A stretch of DNA of 41,835 nucleotides from Spirogloea muscicola (GCA_009602725.1 WELB01000038.1:665229-707063), one strand, 5' to 3'; positions 1 through 11,520 are shown, numbered from the stretch's first letter. Notes: a model not told the origin generated them from the letters alone. Numbers and translations are program-made.

Positions 1-51
1 CCCTGCCCCCCCCCCGCCGCCTCACGCCGCCCGCCGCGCCCCCGCCCGCAG

Positions 52-1881
52 ACGGCACGCTCATCCGCGCGCTGGGCGCCGAGACCAACAAGCTGCACAA
101 GCGCGCCTTCTCGCACGCCTTCCAGGCGCTCTTCGGCGTGCACGGCACCATCGACGCCATCGACCACCACGGCAGCACCGACCCCCTCGTCGCCTTCGCC
201 ACGCTCCAGCACTATGGTGTCCCCCGCGAGGTGCGGCGCCCGTGGGCCGGGCTCGCCCGGCCCTCTCGTCGCTGGGCCGCGCCCTCCTCTCCTCCTGGTG
301 GTGATGGCCTCGCCTCCGCCCTTCATTCCCTTGGAGCGCAGGTGTCGGAGCCACGGCTGCCGGAGATCAAGGCTAAGATGCTGGAGTACGCCCAAGCGCA
401 CCGGGCGCTCGCAGCCGAGGGCCTCTCGGTGCTGCCAGGCGTCGTGGCCTTGCTGCAGGACCTCTCTGCGCGACGCGATGTCCTGACTGGCCTGGTGAAG
501 ATTCTCCTGCGAATGGCCTGACACGCTCGTGCTTTAGTAGGTATGCCATGTCACATGAGCTGCTGGCGCGGAGGCTGCCCCTGCATGCTCTCGCGCCCTC
601 CTGCCCACAGATTACCACATCTCAGCTCCCTTCGCTGAAGCAGCTGCAATACAGCCAGCTTTGCCACGTCACCTGACTGATGGCAGCCTGGACTGCATCC
701 GTTGGCACTTTCAGATCGTGGCTGATGGAGGAGATCTCGTATTTAGCCAGTAGTGGCTCGGGTCCTGCTCTTGTCCACAGCTACATCTCTCCTGCCAATC
801 TGCGACATTGTACTTGCAATACTCTTTCAGACTCTGTTACATATCTTTTGACAGGTGACTGGGAATCTCGCGGACGTTGCGTGGCTTAAGATGGAAGCTC
901 TTGGTCTGAAGCCGTACTTCACACATCCCAACTTTGGGGGGTGAGGCTTTGGACCCGTGGTCTGTTTGCATCTGATCCACGTTCAATGGGCACCATGATG
1001 CAGAATATGAAAGGCCTGATAATCTACTTTTACGTATTCCACACCGTGCTGTACATATTTGGACACTAGACATACAAGACCATCTGGTGCTGGGTTTTTG
1101 GGCGTCTACATGACATGCTTGATGGACTGCATTTACTGCTCATGCTCCAATGCCCTGGGGCTGGGGTGGAGAAGCAGATTGCAAAGTGTAAGCACATTGT
1201 GAAAGTGCGACGTCCTGTCATGTAGGTTTGGAAGTGACCATGTTGAGCGGGCCGAACTTGTAAGGATTGCGGCACAGAAAGCTGCGGACTTATTCCCGTC
1301 GGCTCAGATCTGCAAGAGGATACATGTTGGTGACACGGTAAGCAAGTTGTGATACATGTTGCTTGAGTCATGACCGTCATTTGATGCAAGTCATTTGATC
1401 TCATGTCACCACGAGGTGTATCATTGGACTCAATTGAGGCCCTGTTGTCCTGCATGATCCGCGCTTAGCTGGCCACTTTGTAAGTTAGCTTATGCTGTCT
1501 GTCTGTAGGAGTCGATTGCTCCTAATGCAGGCCCCCTTTGTGGGAAATAAGGCAGTTAACATCAATGTGAAACAAGCATGGTGTTAATCAATTGTGTGAT
1601 TTAGTTTCTGCAGTGTCTTTGTGGCTCATTTATGCTTGATCTGCTCTTCTCGACCCATCCTTGGTGCAGATCTGACAATTACATGTTGCACTAGACAGCC
1701 TGCAGACATAAGAGCGGCCAAAGATGGTGGCGCATATGCTGTGGGGGTCTGCACAGGTGCATTTACAAGGGACCAACTATTGCCGCACACGATAGACACC
1801 ACTGTCGGTGCCATCATATTGGACGACCTGGAAGACAAGTCCAAATTTCTAAGAGCTTGCGACCTCTCTGATTCTGCATGA
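52..1881 (+). CDS. HAD-superfamily hydrolase, 5'-partial, five visible exons
   Basis: Spliced gene; proposed exons 52-230, 342-494, 855-940, 1226-1337 and 1699-1881 (stop TGA). Each junction has GT/AG and the frame is kept across all four introns, giving about 237 residues. Haloacid-dehalogenase motifs appear in order: motif I DGTLI at the first exon edge (its Asp codon is split by the upstream intron), motif II Thr in LTGL|VTGN (split by intron 2), motif III Lys in the AWLKMEALGL stretch, and motif IV GDT|PADIRAAKDGG (split by intron 4). FGG|FGSD spans intron 3. The family uses a nucleophilic Asp to hydrolyse phosphoesters, often small phosphorylated metabolites; the substrate cannot be read from sequence. 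The N-terminus, including the first Asp of DxD, lies upstream. This is the only host gene recognised here. The family call is firm; exon edges rest on motif continuity, not transcripts. Confidence 0.87.
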
Positions 1882-3789
1882 TATAACTCCGAACATCACC
1901 AATAGCTCATAGGTGTCTACATTGTGTCATGCTCGTTGCCTGTGTTAGCTCAGTGGTCGACCCGGCTAGTGCATTACTGATGCAACACGGCATCAGAGAC
2001 CTACCCATGTACGCCATTGTGTGCAACTTGATGATAGTTGCTATGCCTCATTGTTGGCATTGGTGGTGATCGAGGATGCTTGATAGTGACCTGAAAGAAA
2101 GTCAGCGCGTGGACAGAGGTCTCCGAAAGCTTCAACTCTTGCTTGTTCCTTGGACTGATGCAAGCAGACCATCTGTTGTTCGTCACTTGCTACTAAATGA
2201 TTACTGGTTGCTTGGAGCCGCGACGACAAGGGAGGAATACATATTACAGGGGGGAAAGAGTGTACCGAATGCAGGCGGAATGCCAACCCTGGGCTGCCTG
2301 AGGAGCGAGAAAGCGGGCAAAGCATCTGGATGGGGCTGTATCTGTAATATAGCAACAGATGCTGCAGCAGCAAGGTCCAGGGGTCGAAGGTGGGTGAAGA
2401 ACTCATCCCCATTCCCCCCTCAAATTCCTCCTGTGTAACTTGATGACTGTGCGTTTCGACACATCCCGGCCCTACCGTGTGGGATGATCGGCACCGGCGT
2501 TTACCGCTGATCCATTTACGACCTGCAGACGGCCATCAACTGTCTATCGCCGACTGTAGTGATTGATCGCCCACCACCACCATGCCACGGGCCCCCGTTA
2601 ATCACCCCTCACTGTTGCGTCCATCACAACATGTATATGCACGTTGTCATATTTGAGGACGAATTAAAGAACCACCTCAGAGAGCATCGAGAGTGACGAT
2701 GACACTGGTAGTAAGAGTAACGGCAACAGTAGCGAAGTGTTGGTAACAGACAGCAGTAACAGAAGATCGGTGACAATAACAGCGTCAAACGGTAACAGAG
2801 AATCGGCAACAGCATCAGAGTAGCAGTGACACACAATGGACACCACTGGCGTGTCTTATGCAAACTGCCGTAGATGCAGTCACACGTGGATACAAAGGGT
2901 CTCACAGCCACATAAGCATCAATTGCTGTGAACAATGCGATTTCTTGCAGCTTCAGATACATCTTTTTAAGAGTTTTTGCGAGCAGGGATACGAGCTCGG
3001 CCTGCATATTTGCACATTAGTTAAACTGAGTCTCCTTCGGGGTTAAGCTCCCCAGCGGCTGTCGGCCGAGTATTCATGAGCTCGCGTTCTTGGCTTGGTT
3101 AGCACCGCACGCCTGTTGTCACCTATTCAACAATGCTGCTGGCAGCGGCAGCGACGCCTGCGGCGCTGATGACCCTAGGCCGGCTCCAAACTCATGGGAG
3201 AGAATGACCATGTCGACCAAATTACTTCAGCCCTCCACTCGGATTGGCTCGATCGACAGAAGGTGAAATGTCTTTGAAGGCAGACCACCTACTTCCGGTG
3301 CCCTTCCTCCAGTCCAAATGGCCAGTAGCGTAAGTCGTCGCTTCTAATACTGACTATTATAGTCTCGGCAACGTCTAGCCTATCCGGTACCTCCATAGCT
3401 CGCCAAGGTAGGTTACGATCCTCGAAGCGGGGTTGGGCTTTCTGGCATTTCTGTGGCCACCTCCTCGTGCGGAGCAGGATGAGCTTGTACGGTGATGCCC
3501 TTCTTGGGCAAGGGCAAAGAGTGTACGTGAGGCGTTCCTGACGATTACTGAGCTGGAGGAGGTACCGTACTCGCTCCACACCGACCAGACTATCAGTCCG
3601 CTGTATCCACATGTGCAGCGGCATCGTCATACTCGTCACATCGGCACTACGGAGGACATACGAGGTGAAGCATGACAGCTCTCGAATAAAACATGAGTTG
3701 TCTCTCGATCTGATACAACCTCAATGGTTGCTGCACGTAGTATCCGCAGTATTTGCCAACTCGAAGGAAAGGGCCCCAAAGGCCAAGGC
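1882..3789. other. No gene recognised; 3' flank of the HAD gene
   Basis: The first part is probably the 3' UTR of the hydrolase gene. A TGTAA pentamer, the polyadenylation signal used by volvocine algae, lies at 2434-2438, but it is too short to be decisive. A cryptic low-complexity tract rich in AACAG and GTAACAG words spans about 2690-2840. The stretch 3290-3789 may be the upstream pol of the decayed gypsy element that follows, but I could not align it convincingly. Confidence 0.4.
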
Positions 3790-4714
3790 GTGGTCTACTC
3801 GTACTTCACTCATAGCGATTCTCAAACAGGTGCCCATGACGCGCAACGTTGTGATGCCATTGTCTTTGTCATTGTCGGCGTCTGAGTCATAAGTGCATCG
3901 AAAGTCCACGACAAAAAGAAGTGACTGTGTGTGCAAATCGCATGAAGTACCTTTACGATTCATGCCGGACCACGCTCCTGGCTGAACGGGTCACTCTGAA
4001 GTAGCATGTGCAGGCTTCTCGCTGCTATTCATCGTACATATTTCTCCTCTTCTTGTCCAGTGTCCCATCCTCAAATGGACATTCAGGTCGAGTAATCAAC
4101 GAATTCGAATGACACGTATGATTTCCGGATAAAATTGCCGACATCAGTACTGCTTCAGCCGAGCACGCTGTCACAAATGCCCTTCGTGATTCACGTGTGT
4201 AGACCCTTCTTCCTCATTCATGGTCAGCATCTCCGCGCGGGCGAGGCGACCCGAACATGCGCCGGACTCATAATTAATCCTCCTGGAGACTCAGCATATT
4301 TGAATTGGGATTCGATGTGAGTAGAGGAGAAGGAGCCTACCGATAATATCTGGAAAGTTGTCAGTCAATGCGGGTGTAAACATGTTATCGAGCAGAAAGC
4401 ACTTACTCGTTACGGGCATGGCAATAGATTCACAAATCTCGCTGCAAAAGTGGCTTCAATTACCTGTGTGATGCGACTGGTCTGCAAGGTCGCTAGATAC
4501 AGGGCTGAAGGACAAAGACCTAAATATCGATCCAGCTCGACTTCTTCAGTTGGATGGTTGTGTTCAGAAGCCCTCAGCCCCCTCATCGTTACGGATGAGT
4601 AGGAGTTCAGGTAGAGGAACATGTGTCAGTCATCCCCGTGACCTTCCTACACCTCGTGAGTACCATATACGGCGCTATGAAGGCTTACATGGTGCTACTT
4701 TACTCGTCCACAGA
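3790..4714 (+). pseudogene. Ancient decayed Ty3/gypsy integrase-chromodomain remnant
   Basis: No long ORF, but the plus strand lines up by eye with the integrase of A1 and C1 in the right order. At 3810-3900 the segment around GATGCCATTGTCTTTGTC matches the start of the integrase catalytic core. At 4205-4300 a stretch reading FFLIHGQH corresponds to the FFLNYGQH segment, followed by the GRPERVPA-like and LLEAQRR-like positions. At 4470-4620 come the C-terminal VRLVGKVAYEL-like and chromodomain-entry regions, and 4620-4700 resembles a decayed chromodomain. Many substitutions and indels make this the oldest element in the window. It ends where an LTR-like sequence begins at 4715. Confidence 0.6.
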
Positions 4715-5448
4715 TGTTTCCCCTCCGGTAAGAGTCGAGGCCGTTCGCTTCACAAAGAGCGATTCGTTCTGTGCTAACCGCCATTGCAAATGCTCATTCT
4801 CTGTTCTGCCCTGGCTCGTCGACGTAACCCACGTGGTCCTTAGGACCTCACGCCGTCCTGACGACGTCCTGAAGTGAGCTCTGTCGAAAGTAGTGCCGTC
4901 CTCCTTTGAGCGACAGCCTGTCGTTCCTCCGGGGGCCCGTGAGGGCGGTCCTCGAGTGGCCCGCAGGAGGATCTACACGTGTGGCTCTCGGGTGGATCAG
5001 GTCGTCCTGACGACGTCCGAGGACCTTCTGTCGTTCCTCGTGGGCCTTGGGGCTTGTCCGAAAGCGGACCCTCGGGGTGACTCACCGACTCGCAGAAGGA
5101 GGGTGGCATGGAAGAATACAATCTCTGCGCAAACACTTGACCGGGGGTCATTCCAGCGAAGCCCTGTTATCGGCAAGCCTTGCTGCTTGCTCCTGCTGTT
5201 GCAGCGCGGCCCCACAGCTCGTTGCAAGGAGTCCGTGGTTCGTCTCATGTGGGAGGCATCGTTCTTCTTCATATAGGAATGGCAGCCGGCCTGGTGCCCC
5301 AAAAACAGGAGCTGCCGCCTGCGGGCAGCACCACAGGACTCGGCATACCGCTGTGCTTGATTGGCAATATTGGAACTTGTAAGGGTGCGCTTTCACAAAC
5401 GACCTAATGAAGACGTTCTGACCCTGAATGTGACTTTGCAATCCTTCA
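4715..5448 (+). repeat. Degenerate LTR (LTR-G, related to LTR-E)
   Basis: Starts TGTTTCCCCTCCGGTAAGAG, resembling the start of LTR-E, and ends with ATCCTTCA like the B and C LTR ends. Inside are the features shared by the other LTRs: a GGAGGGTGGCA core near 5096, a CTGCTGTTGCAGC-type tract, and an ACGTTCTGACCCT motif near the 3' end that matches LTR-E. It directly follows the decayed chromodomain, so it may be that element's 3' LTR. A leader-like sequence also follows it, so it may serve as a 5' LTR as well. No target duplication was found. Confidence 0.55.
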
Positions 5449-5945
5449 GATTCTCAGAAGTAACTGTATGCATCTCGCTTGTTGACGATGCGCTGGCTTG
5501 AACTTATCTTCTGAATAGGAAGATAAGTTCGGGTAGGTACGCCGCGCTGCAAGCGACATCAGCTGGGGCAAAGCCACCCTATGCCCCAGTGGCATCCACG
5601 ATCAGCGGCATTGGTTGCCCTACGCGTACCACCTGCTGCCGCCGAACTGCCTGGCTTGGAGGTTGGGGAAAGCGTGGCAGCGGCTGGGCGGTGAGGATTA
5701 ATCGCTCAACCAAATCAAATCACCGGGGTCTTGTTTGTCATGTGCTTGATTTTCTGCCGCTATTTGTGAGGTGTGGGATATGTGCGCTTTCCTCTTTGTT
5801 TGCTAGCAGATGCACGAAAGCTATGATGACTTGCAATCGAGAATGGAGTCGTGGTATGCGGACGAGTGATACCTGACTTGATCCCTTGAGTATCTGTAGA
5901 CGGCTTGTAACGTCCCTGTCCCTAATCACACACTTAGGGTCAGAA
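5449..5945 (+). mobile_element. Leader (5' untranslated) remnant of an E-type element
   Basis: Begins with a sequence like a decayed primer-binding site (GATTCTCAGAAG, compare TGGTACAGAGGAG after LTR-E). It then matches by eye the E-type leader at 41003-41576: the GCGTACCACCTGCTGCCG segment near 5616, the TTTGTTTGCTAGCAGATGCACG segment near 5800, and CTGACTTGATCCC at about 5873. It stops at the LTR-D start, so gag is missing. Confidence 0.5.
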
Positions 5946-6538
5946 TGTAGCGGTCCGCCCATCTGGGCGTATCACTCCCATTGGGCAAACGTGCACATGG
6001 TAGGATAATTCCTGAGGGTTTAGTGAGGAGCTACCTTTTGTCAGTAATGCGTACATGTGTTATCTGTTGCGCGGTCCATTTCCGTGTATTCTCCCGCGTG
6101 CATTGTCTTCTACCGCCAGCGTCGTGCCGCTGGGCGTGACTCCTTCCTTGCGGTATCCTCGAGGTCCGCCCGTGGGCGTCTCATGTCCTATGGGTCCCTC
6201 GCGGTCCGTCCGTGGACGTTACCTGTCCACCCTACTGTACCCTCGAGATCCTCACGTGGACTTGACATGTTCCCGCGACCGACCCTCGTGAGGCCCTCCC
6301 CTGACGGGGTGGGCCTTGAAGCGGCTCCCACACCCTCTGGAGGGGGGTGGCATTGAGGCTCAGTAACCACGTGTGAGCAACAGCAGTTTGGCTCCGTCAT
6401 GAACACCTGTATGCATCTGGCTGGCAGTATACAGCCGATTCTTTACTATCAGCAGCCGCTTTGGCATTGAAGCATCACAAGTAGGCTGAGACCGAACGGG
6501 TCAGTTCGATCAGTGAGGCCAGAGAGGCGCAGAGTGAG
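5946..6538 (+). repeat. LTR-D, 3'-truncated
   Basis: Starts TGTAGCGGTCCGCCC and is homologous to the complete LTR-D on the minus strand at 33982-34703. It carries the GTCCGCCCGTGG repeat block (about 6150-6260), the GGAGGGGGGTGGCA core near 6341 and the GGCTGAGACCGAACGGGTCA segment near 6484. It stops abruptly where A1 begins. The missing U5 part does not reappear beyond A1, so A1 did not simply insert into it. Confidence 0.75.
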
Positions 6539-7955
6539 TGTAGTGAAACAGCCGTTTGGTGAAGCCACATGGCTCTGTTGGCATTACATGACCGATTATT
6601 TGGGCCAGGTGCTCTGCCAGCTGCCAGGCTGGCTGGGCGGTGTGCCCGCCCGGGTGCGGGTCCCGCGCGTCCGGAAATACCCCTCAAGGATCCGCCCGGC
6701 CAAGGGAGGCAAGGCGGGCCTTGGGGCGAACCTGCACACACCCCTGGAGGGGGGGTGGCACGGGGAAGCACCAAGGAGCCTCGGGGGCTGAGGCTCATCA
6801 ACGAGTTCGAGCCGAGGAAGCCTTGGAGCAGCCTTGCCGCTGCTCGCCGCCGCAGCCGCCGCCGCACTGCGCTGCGGGGCCTGCTGCGCCGGCCTGCGCC
6901 CAGGAGCTGGAGTCGCCGTCACGGCGGCGCCACAGGGCCTGTGTGACGTTCCTGACCCTTAAGAGCACAGTCAGGGGTCAGTAAGTGCTTATTGAATTCG
7001 GTCGCTGGGGTTTAGAGACAAACCCCCAGCACAGAGAAGCACCACGTGTACACTACGCAGCGGAATACCTTGCCCTGAGGCGCTGCTGACAGGCGGCGAC
7101 TCACCTCTTCAAGTACGGGCCAGCAACTGTCCCCAGTGGGAGCAGCCACAGTCTACTTACAGGAGAGCCGATGAAGATACGCAGCGACAGGTTGCGGCGT
7201 CGAGCTGCAGCAGCAGGCAGCAGCAGGCCTGCGTGGACGAGCTGCGGCAGCAGGCGGCAGCAGGGCTGCGCGCCTCTCTCTCGCGTGGCTTCACTGACTT
7301 GGACCGATTACCCTGAGCCTGGTCTCAGCCCTACTTGTAGTGCTTCAAGTGCCACCCTCCCCAGGGGTCTCTGGGAGGTTCGTCTCAGGGCCCACCTCGG
7401 GGAGGCGGGCCCGACAAGGGGAATCAAGTACGTGGCCAGGCCACGCGGCTTCCTTCTGGAAGTGGCGGCCAGTGGCGGCCAATGGCGGCCAGCCTGCGGC
7501 GCCGGCTTGCGGCGCCGCCAGTGCGTCAATGATGTAGCGCGGCGTCACGGGCGCTCCACACGTGTCACATACACGTCATTACGGGTGTGTCGGCAGATAC
7601 CAGAATATGCCGAGGAGCTTCTTTCCGGAAGTCCAGGATTGGCCACCTCTGCTGGAGGCGGCCGCGCCTGCACGTCACATCGTCAGCAGGCGCGTCACAC
7701 CGCGCGACACCTTGCGCGGGTCGCTCGCGCGTCGCACGCGCGTCGCACGCGTCAGGCACTTGCGCGTCAGTGGTTACACGATAGCGCTTAACTCGGAGTT
7801 AAGCGTCCCGTAACGGCGGGGACGTTACAGCCTGTCTTCCGCTGCGCTATGCGCTAGTGCTTCCTTGTGTAGTAGGTTGGCTCCTAAACCCCCTATGCTC
7901 GTATACAATAAGGACTCTCTCCCTGTAACTGCGTGTTCAGGGCAGATTCCTTACA
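6539..7955 (+). repeat. 5' LTR of A1 (LTR-A), interrupted
   Basis: Begins TGTAGTGAAACAGCC and ends CCTTACA. Its own sequence is 6539-6941 plus 7835-7955 (about 524 bp); the rest is a nested solo LTR-B with a 5-bp duplication. It contains the GGGGGGGTGGCAC core near 6748 and a GAGTCGCCGTC hairpin arm near 6910. Confidence 0.92.
6942..7829 (-). repeat. Nested solo LTR-B with perfect target duplication
   Basis: On the minus strand it reads TGTAACGTCCCCGCCGTT at one end and GGAACGTCACA at the other. It is flanked by direct GCCTG copies (6937-6941 and 7830-7834), a canonical 5-bp duplication. Removing it restores a normal LTR-A sequence. It is homologous to the LTR-B at 31257-32163. ORFs that run through it are spurious. 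Confidence 0.92.
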
Positions 7956-7957
7956 AT

Positions 7958-7968
7958 TGGTATCAGAG
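7958..7968 (+). promoter_or_regulatory. Primer-binding site, initiator tRNA-Met type
   Basis: TGGTATCAGAG lies two bases after the LTR end. It is complementary to the 3' end of plant initiator tRNA-Met, the usual primer for plant Ty3/gypsy minus-strand synthesis. Confidence 0.88.
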
Positions 7969-8438
7969 GCGGTCTTGCATCTATCGTGCTTGTTACTTCT
8001 GGTGCTCGCTGATGATGCAAGGATCTCCTTGATATTCTGGCCTGACTTTTTTCTGTCAAAGTTGAAGTGCTTGCCAGACGTTGGTCCGTGAGACGGCTCC
8101 GCAGAAGCGCCGGGTGCTGCATCATCCTTGCGCTGTGAGCCGGCGACCAACGCCAGATTGCAGACTGATCGTTGAGGCCACTTGCTGCGTTCGCTCCTTT
8201 CGAGGTGAAGCTTGAGCTTGCAGTCTTTGTTTGGTGAGATCAGTCGTGTGACCAGCATTGCTTGTGAGCATCAGTCTTGGTCACATCGCGGCTGTTTGCC
8301 TGCCTGCTGTGGAGTTGCGCGCTGCCTTGCATGCTCGCTCGCTGCTGCGGCAGTCTCGTGCACCGTGTGTTGCAGTGTGGCGTGTGGGCTCTGCTGACTG
8401 TCGGAGCTGTATTGATCCGTCAGTGTCCCTCAGCCAAG
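7969..8438 (+). other. A1 leader between PBS and gag
   Basis: Non-coding leader, homologous to the leaders of A2 (32323-32813) and A3 (37829-38313). It is expected to hold RNA packaging signals, but none can be identified by sequence alone. Confidence 0.7.
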
Positions 8439-9830
8439 ATGACTTCGCCCACGCATTCTAGCGCAAGATCCGCCCGGCCACGGACGGCAGCGCGGACAGC
8501 AGCGCAGTCCGCTGCGGAGGCAGCGGCTGCGGAGGCGCGGACCGCTGCCGATGCAGCGGCTGCCGCGGCGCGGTCCGCTGCGGAGGCAGCGGCTGCCGCG
8601 GAGCGGACCGCTGCGGAAGCAGCGGCTGCCGCGGAGCAGACAGCCGTGGATACAACGCCTGCTCCAGGACGGTCGACTGTGGACACGACGGCCGTGGCGA
8701 GGCCAGATACTGTGGATCCAGTGGCCGCTGCGGGGCAAGCCCTGGGAGGGTATGCCGAGCTGGGAGCCGAAGGCTTGTCGGCTGGGGAGCTGCAACGGAT
8801 CGCCCTCCTCATGCAGGACCTTGCAGCAGCAGCGCCTACAACGGACCCAGCCCAACACCGTCTCCATGCAAGGCTTTGCTCGGAGCTGCGCACCCTCCTC
8901 GTCCGGCTGCGCGCCACAGAGAGGCGCATGCAAGAGCTGGATGTCAAATTGCACCTTGGGCGCCAGAACCACGGACCCCCTGAGCGTGGCCTGGCCAGGG
9001 CTCACCCACCGCGGCAGTTCTCTGGCCACGGCGACAAGGGCGGGGTACAGCCTTGGCTGCACGAGATGGACGACTCGTTCGTCTGCTCCCGCGCGGAGGC
9101 GGAGGCACCTCGCCTCTACTTACCTGTCAGGGCAGCCGCGGGACTGGTGGAGTACCATCAAGCAGGGCGCGCCCGAGAAAGCCGCTGATTGGAGCTTCTT
9201 TTGCAGCTCGCTCCTGTCCACCTACGGTGACCCCCACGAGGAGCTGCACGTCCGTGACGCCCTGGATGAGCTCCGCATGGAGGGTGAGGGCAAGGAGGCC
9301 TTTGAGACCTATTTGCGGAGCTTCCGGCTGCTGCTGTCCAAGCTCCACACTGTACCTATGGCGCCCATTGAACAGTGCCAACGCTTCAAGGCAGGATTGC
9401 CTCGGCGTTATTGCGAACATGTCGCCATCGATACCACGACAGCGAAGCAGCTCATGGACTTCACACAGATGGTGGAGCATGCACGCAAGTTGCTCGGCAC
9501 GCCCAACCTTGCAGGTCCGAGCAAACAACCTCTGCTGCAGGCAGATGGTGCTGATGCCGACCGCCGCAACAGGCGATTCCAGCCACGCCAGGGTTTGAAC
9601 CCGCGCCCTCAAGGCGGATTCTCCAAGCCGCGCGCGGACTTCCCCAAGCCGCGCATGGAGGGAGCTACTTGCTTCAAGTGCGGAGAGCCGGGCCACATGT
9701 CCAGGGAGTGCACGGCGGCATCTGCTGGGCTACGTCCACAGCGCCCGATGGGCCGGGACAAGGGCGGCTTCAAGGGGAAGCGTGAGTGCCTAACCCTGGC
9801 CTCTGAGAGCCACGTCATCCAGCAGACGCA
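8439..9830 (+). pseudogene. A1 gag (capsid and nucleocapsid), frameshifted
   Basis: Start ATG at 8439 (MTSPTHSSARSARP), matching the gag starts of A2 and A3. The N-terminal part is an alanine-rich array with an 11-residue period (8478-8660). The capsid region follows, including LASTYL, WSFFCSSLLSTYGDP and EAFETYLRSFRLLLSKL, typical of retrotransposon gag. A CX2CX4HX4C zinc knuckle lies at 9670-9711 (CFKCGEPGHMSREC). Gag forms the virus-like particle and packages the RNA. An indel near 9110 moves the capsid into another frame, and a one-base loss near 9822 breaks the link to protease, so the reading frame is not functional. Confidence 0.88.
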
Positions 9831-11520
9831 CTTGAGCTGTTTGATCTTGCTGGCATTGCTTGCCCGCCAACTGTGCCGGTTGTGCGCTCCATGCCTGCTT
9901 CATTGCAAGGTCTGGAGGCCGGAGGGCCTCTATTTATGTGGGTTGCCCGCACTGACTTGCAAATGGCTGCTGATGTTTACTTGAGCTGGCCTGAGCGCCG
10001 TGAGGCTGAAGAAATGCTGTTCTTCATTGTGCCACAGAAGTGCGGCGTACCTAACCGAGCTCCGCTGGGGATGGACCTGCTGTGCTCGCACGAGGCAGGT
10101 CACACGCTCCTCAGGCGTAGCGTTGATGCTTATGAGCATAGGTCTTACCCGACCTCGGTCCGGGTCTACGTTGCTCGTACCCCATTTCTTGGCAGCGTCC
10201 ATGGTGGACATACTATGCTGTTTGAGGGGCTGGTTGCTTCGGCACCGGCTAGGTTCCTCATAATTTCAGGGGCCTTAGTGTCCTTCGTCAGTAGGGATTT
10301 GGTGTGCTCCGCTGGCTTGCCTGTGCAAGCAGACGGTCTAGCAAAAGTGACTTTGGCCGATGGCCACCCCACCACTGTGATGGGTTTGTGCTCAATTCCA
10401 ATTCGCGTTCAGCAATATAAAGCCGAGGTGCTTTGCTACGCAATTGCGTTGTCCGTCGCTTTTGATGTCATATTGGGAGACGACTGGCTTCGTGCCACAT
10501 CAGCATGCCTTGACTATGAACGCCGAACTTGCACGGTACAACGTGGCGCACGGCGCCTTGTCCTATGCAAGCAGCTTCCCTGTGCACCGCCGCTGGCGGC
10601 AGGGGCTCCCATTTTGCTGTCCGCCATACAGATGAAGCGGCTGATTCACAAGAACACTGTCGAGATGGCATTTCTTGTGATGGTGGCGTTCAATGATGAC
10701 GAATCCAAGCCTGACTTGTGTGTGAATGCTGCGGATTCACATGGCGGAATCCTTGATAAGCTGCTGGAGGAGTTTGCGGACTTGTTTCCCGACTCTCTTC
10801 CGGACAGTATCCCTCCTCACCGCGGTGTGGCTCACACAATTCCAATGGAGCCAGGCGCTCAACCGCCTTACCGTCCCATGTACCGGCTTAGCCCTCTCAA
10901 ATTTCGAGAGATGCAATCCCAGGTCGAAGACCTGCTGGCGAAGGGCTACATCGAGCCCTCTCAGTCGCCATACGGAGCACACATTCTCTTGTCAAAAAGA
11001 AGGATGGCACTCTCCGGATGTGCATCGATTATCGGGCTTTGAATAAGCTAACCATCAAGAATCGCTATCCATTGCCTCGAATTGATGATTTGTTCGATTG
11101 GCTCGCAGGGGCTACGGTGTTTAGCTCCCTGGACCTGGCAAGTGGGTATCATCAAATTCGAATCACGCCTGCAGATGTTCCGAAGTCAGCGTTTCGGACG
11201 CCGCTTGGACATTTCCAATTCAAAGTGCTGAGCTTTGGTCTAACCAATGCACCGGCGACTTTCCAGGCGGTGATGTCGAGGGTCTTTGGCCCCCTGCTCT
11301 ACCAATTTGTGCTGGTTTACTTGGACGATATCCTCGTGTTCTGCAAAACACCTGAGGATCACGCGACGCACCTGCGCCAAGTGCTGCAGCTGCTGCGTGA
11401 CAATCACCTGTACGCAAAGCGGTCCAAGTGCGCATTTAACCAGCCCGAATTGACATACCTCGGGCATGTCGTAGGCAAGGACGGAATACGCGTTGATCCC
11501 AAAGAGCCTTCGGTCATTGG
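9831..11520 (+). pseudogene. A1 linker domain, protease and reverse transcriptase, broken
   Basis: After the zinc knuckle comes a linker of about 100 residues with an HEAGH motif (10089-10103), absent from C1. The retropepsin follows (LFEGLVASAPAR), but the catalytic DTG seen in A2 and C1 reads ISG here, so the protease should be inactive. The VILGDDWL flap-like segment remains. RT carries [19 protein letters not shown] and the catalytic YLDD box ([10 protein letters not shown], about 11317-11346). A one-base loss near 10988 breaks the frame at FVKKKDG. At about 11515 the sequence jumps from the DPK segment after RT to the end of RNase H. Confidence 0.88.

Noticed and set aside
2076-2438. 120-codon open frame after the HAD gene
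   Set aside because: No motif, no splice context and no homology I can see; probably 3' UTR or intergenic chance.
2690-2840. Possible CRISPR or satellite array
   Set aside because: Only cryptic short-word repetition, with no regular repeat and spacer structure.
7083-7100. Possible tRNA genes near LTR and PBS sites
   Set aside because: Only short PBS matches to tRNA-Met 3' ends; no cloverleaf found by eye anywhere in the window.
7171-7791. 206-codon open frame rich in Arg and Ala
   Set aside because: Lies wholly inside the nested solo LTR-B; its low-complexity GC-rich repeats keep a frame open by chance.
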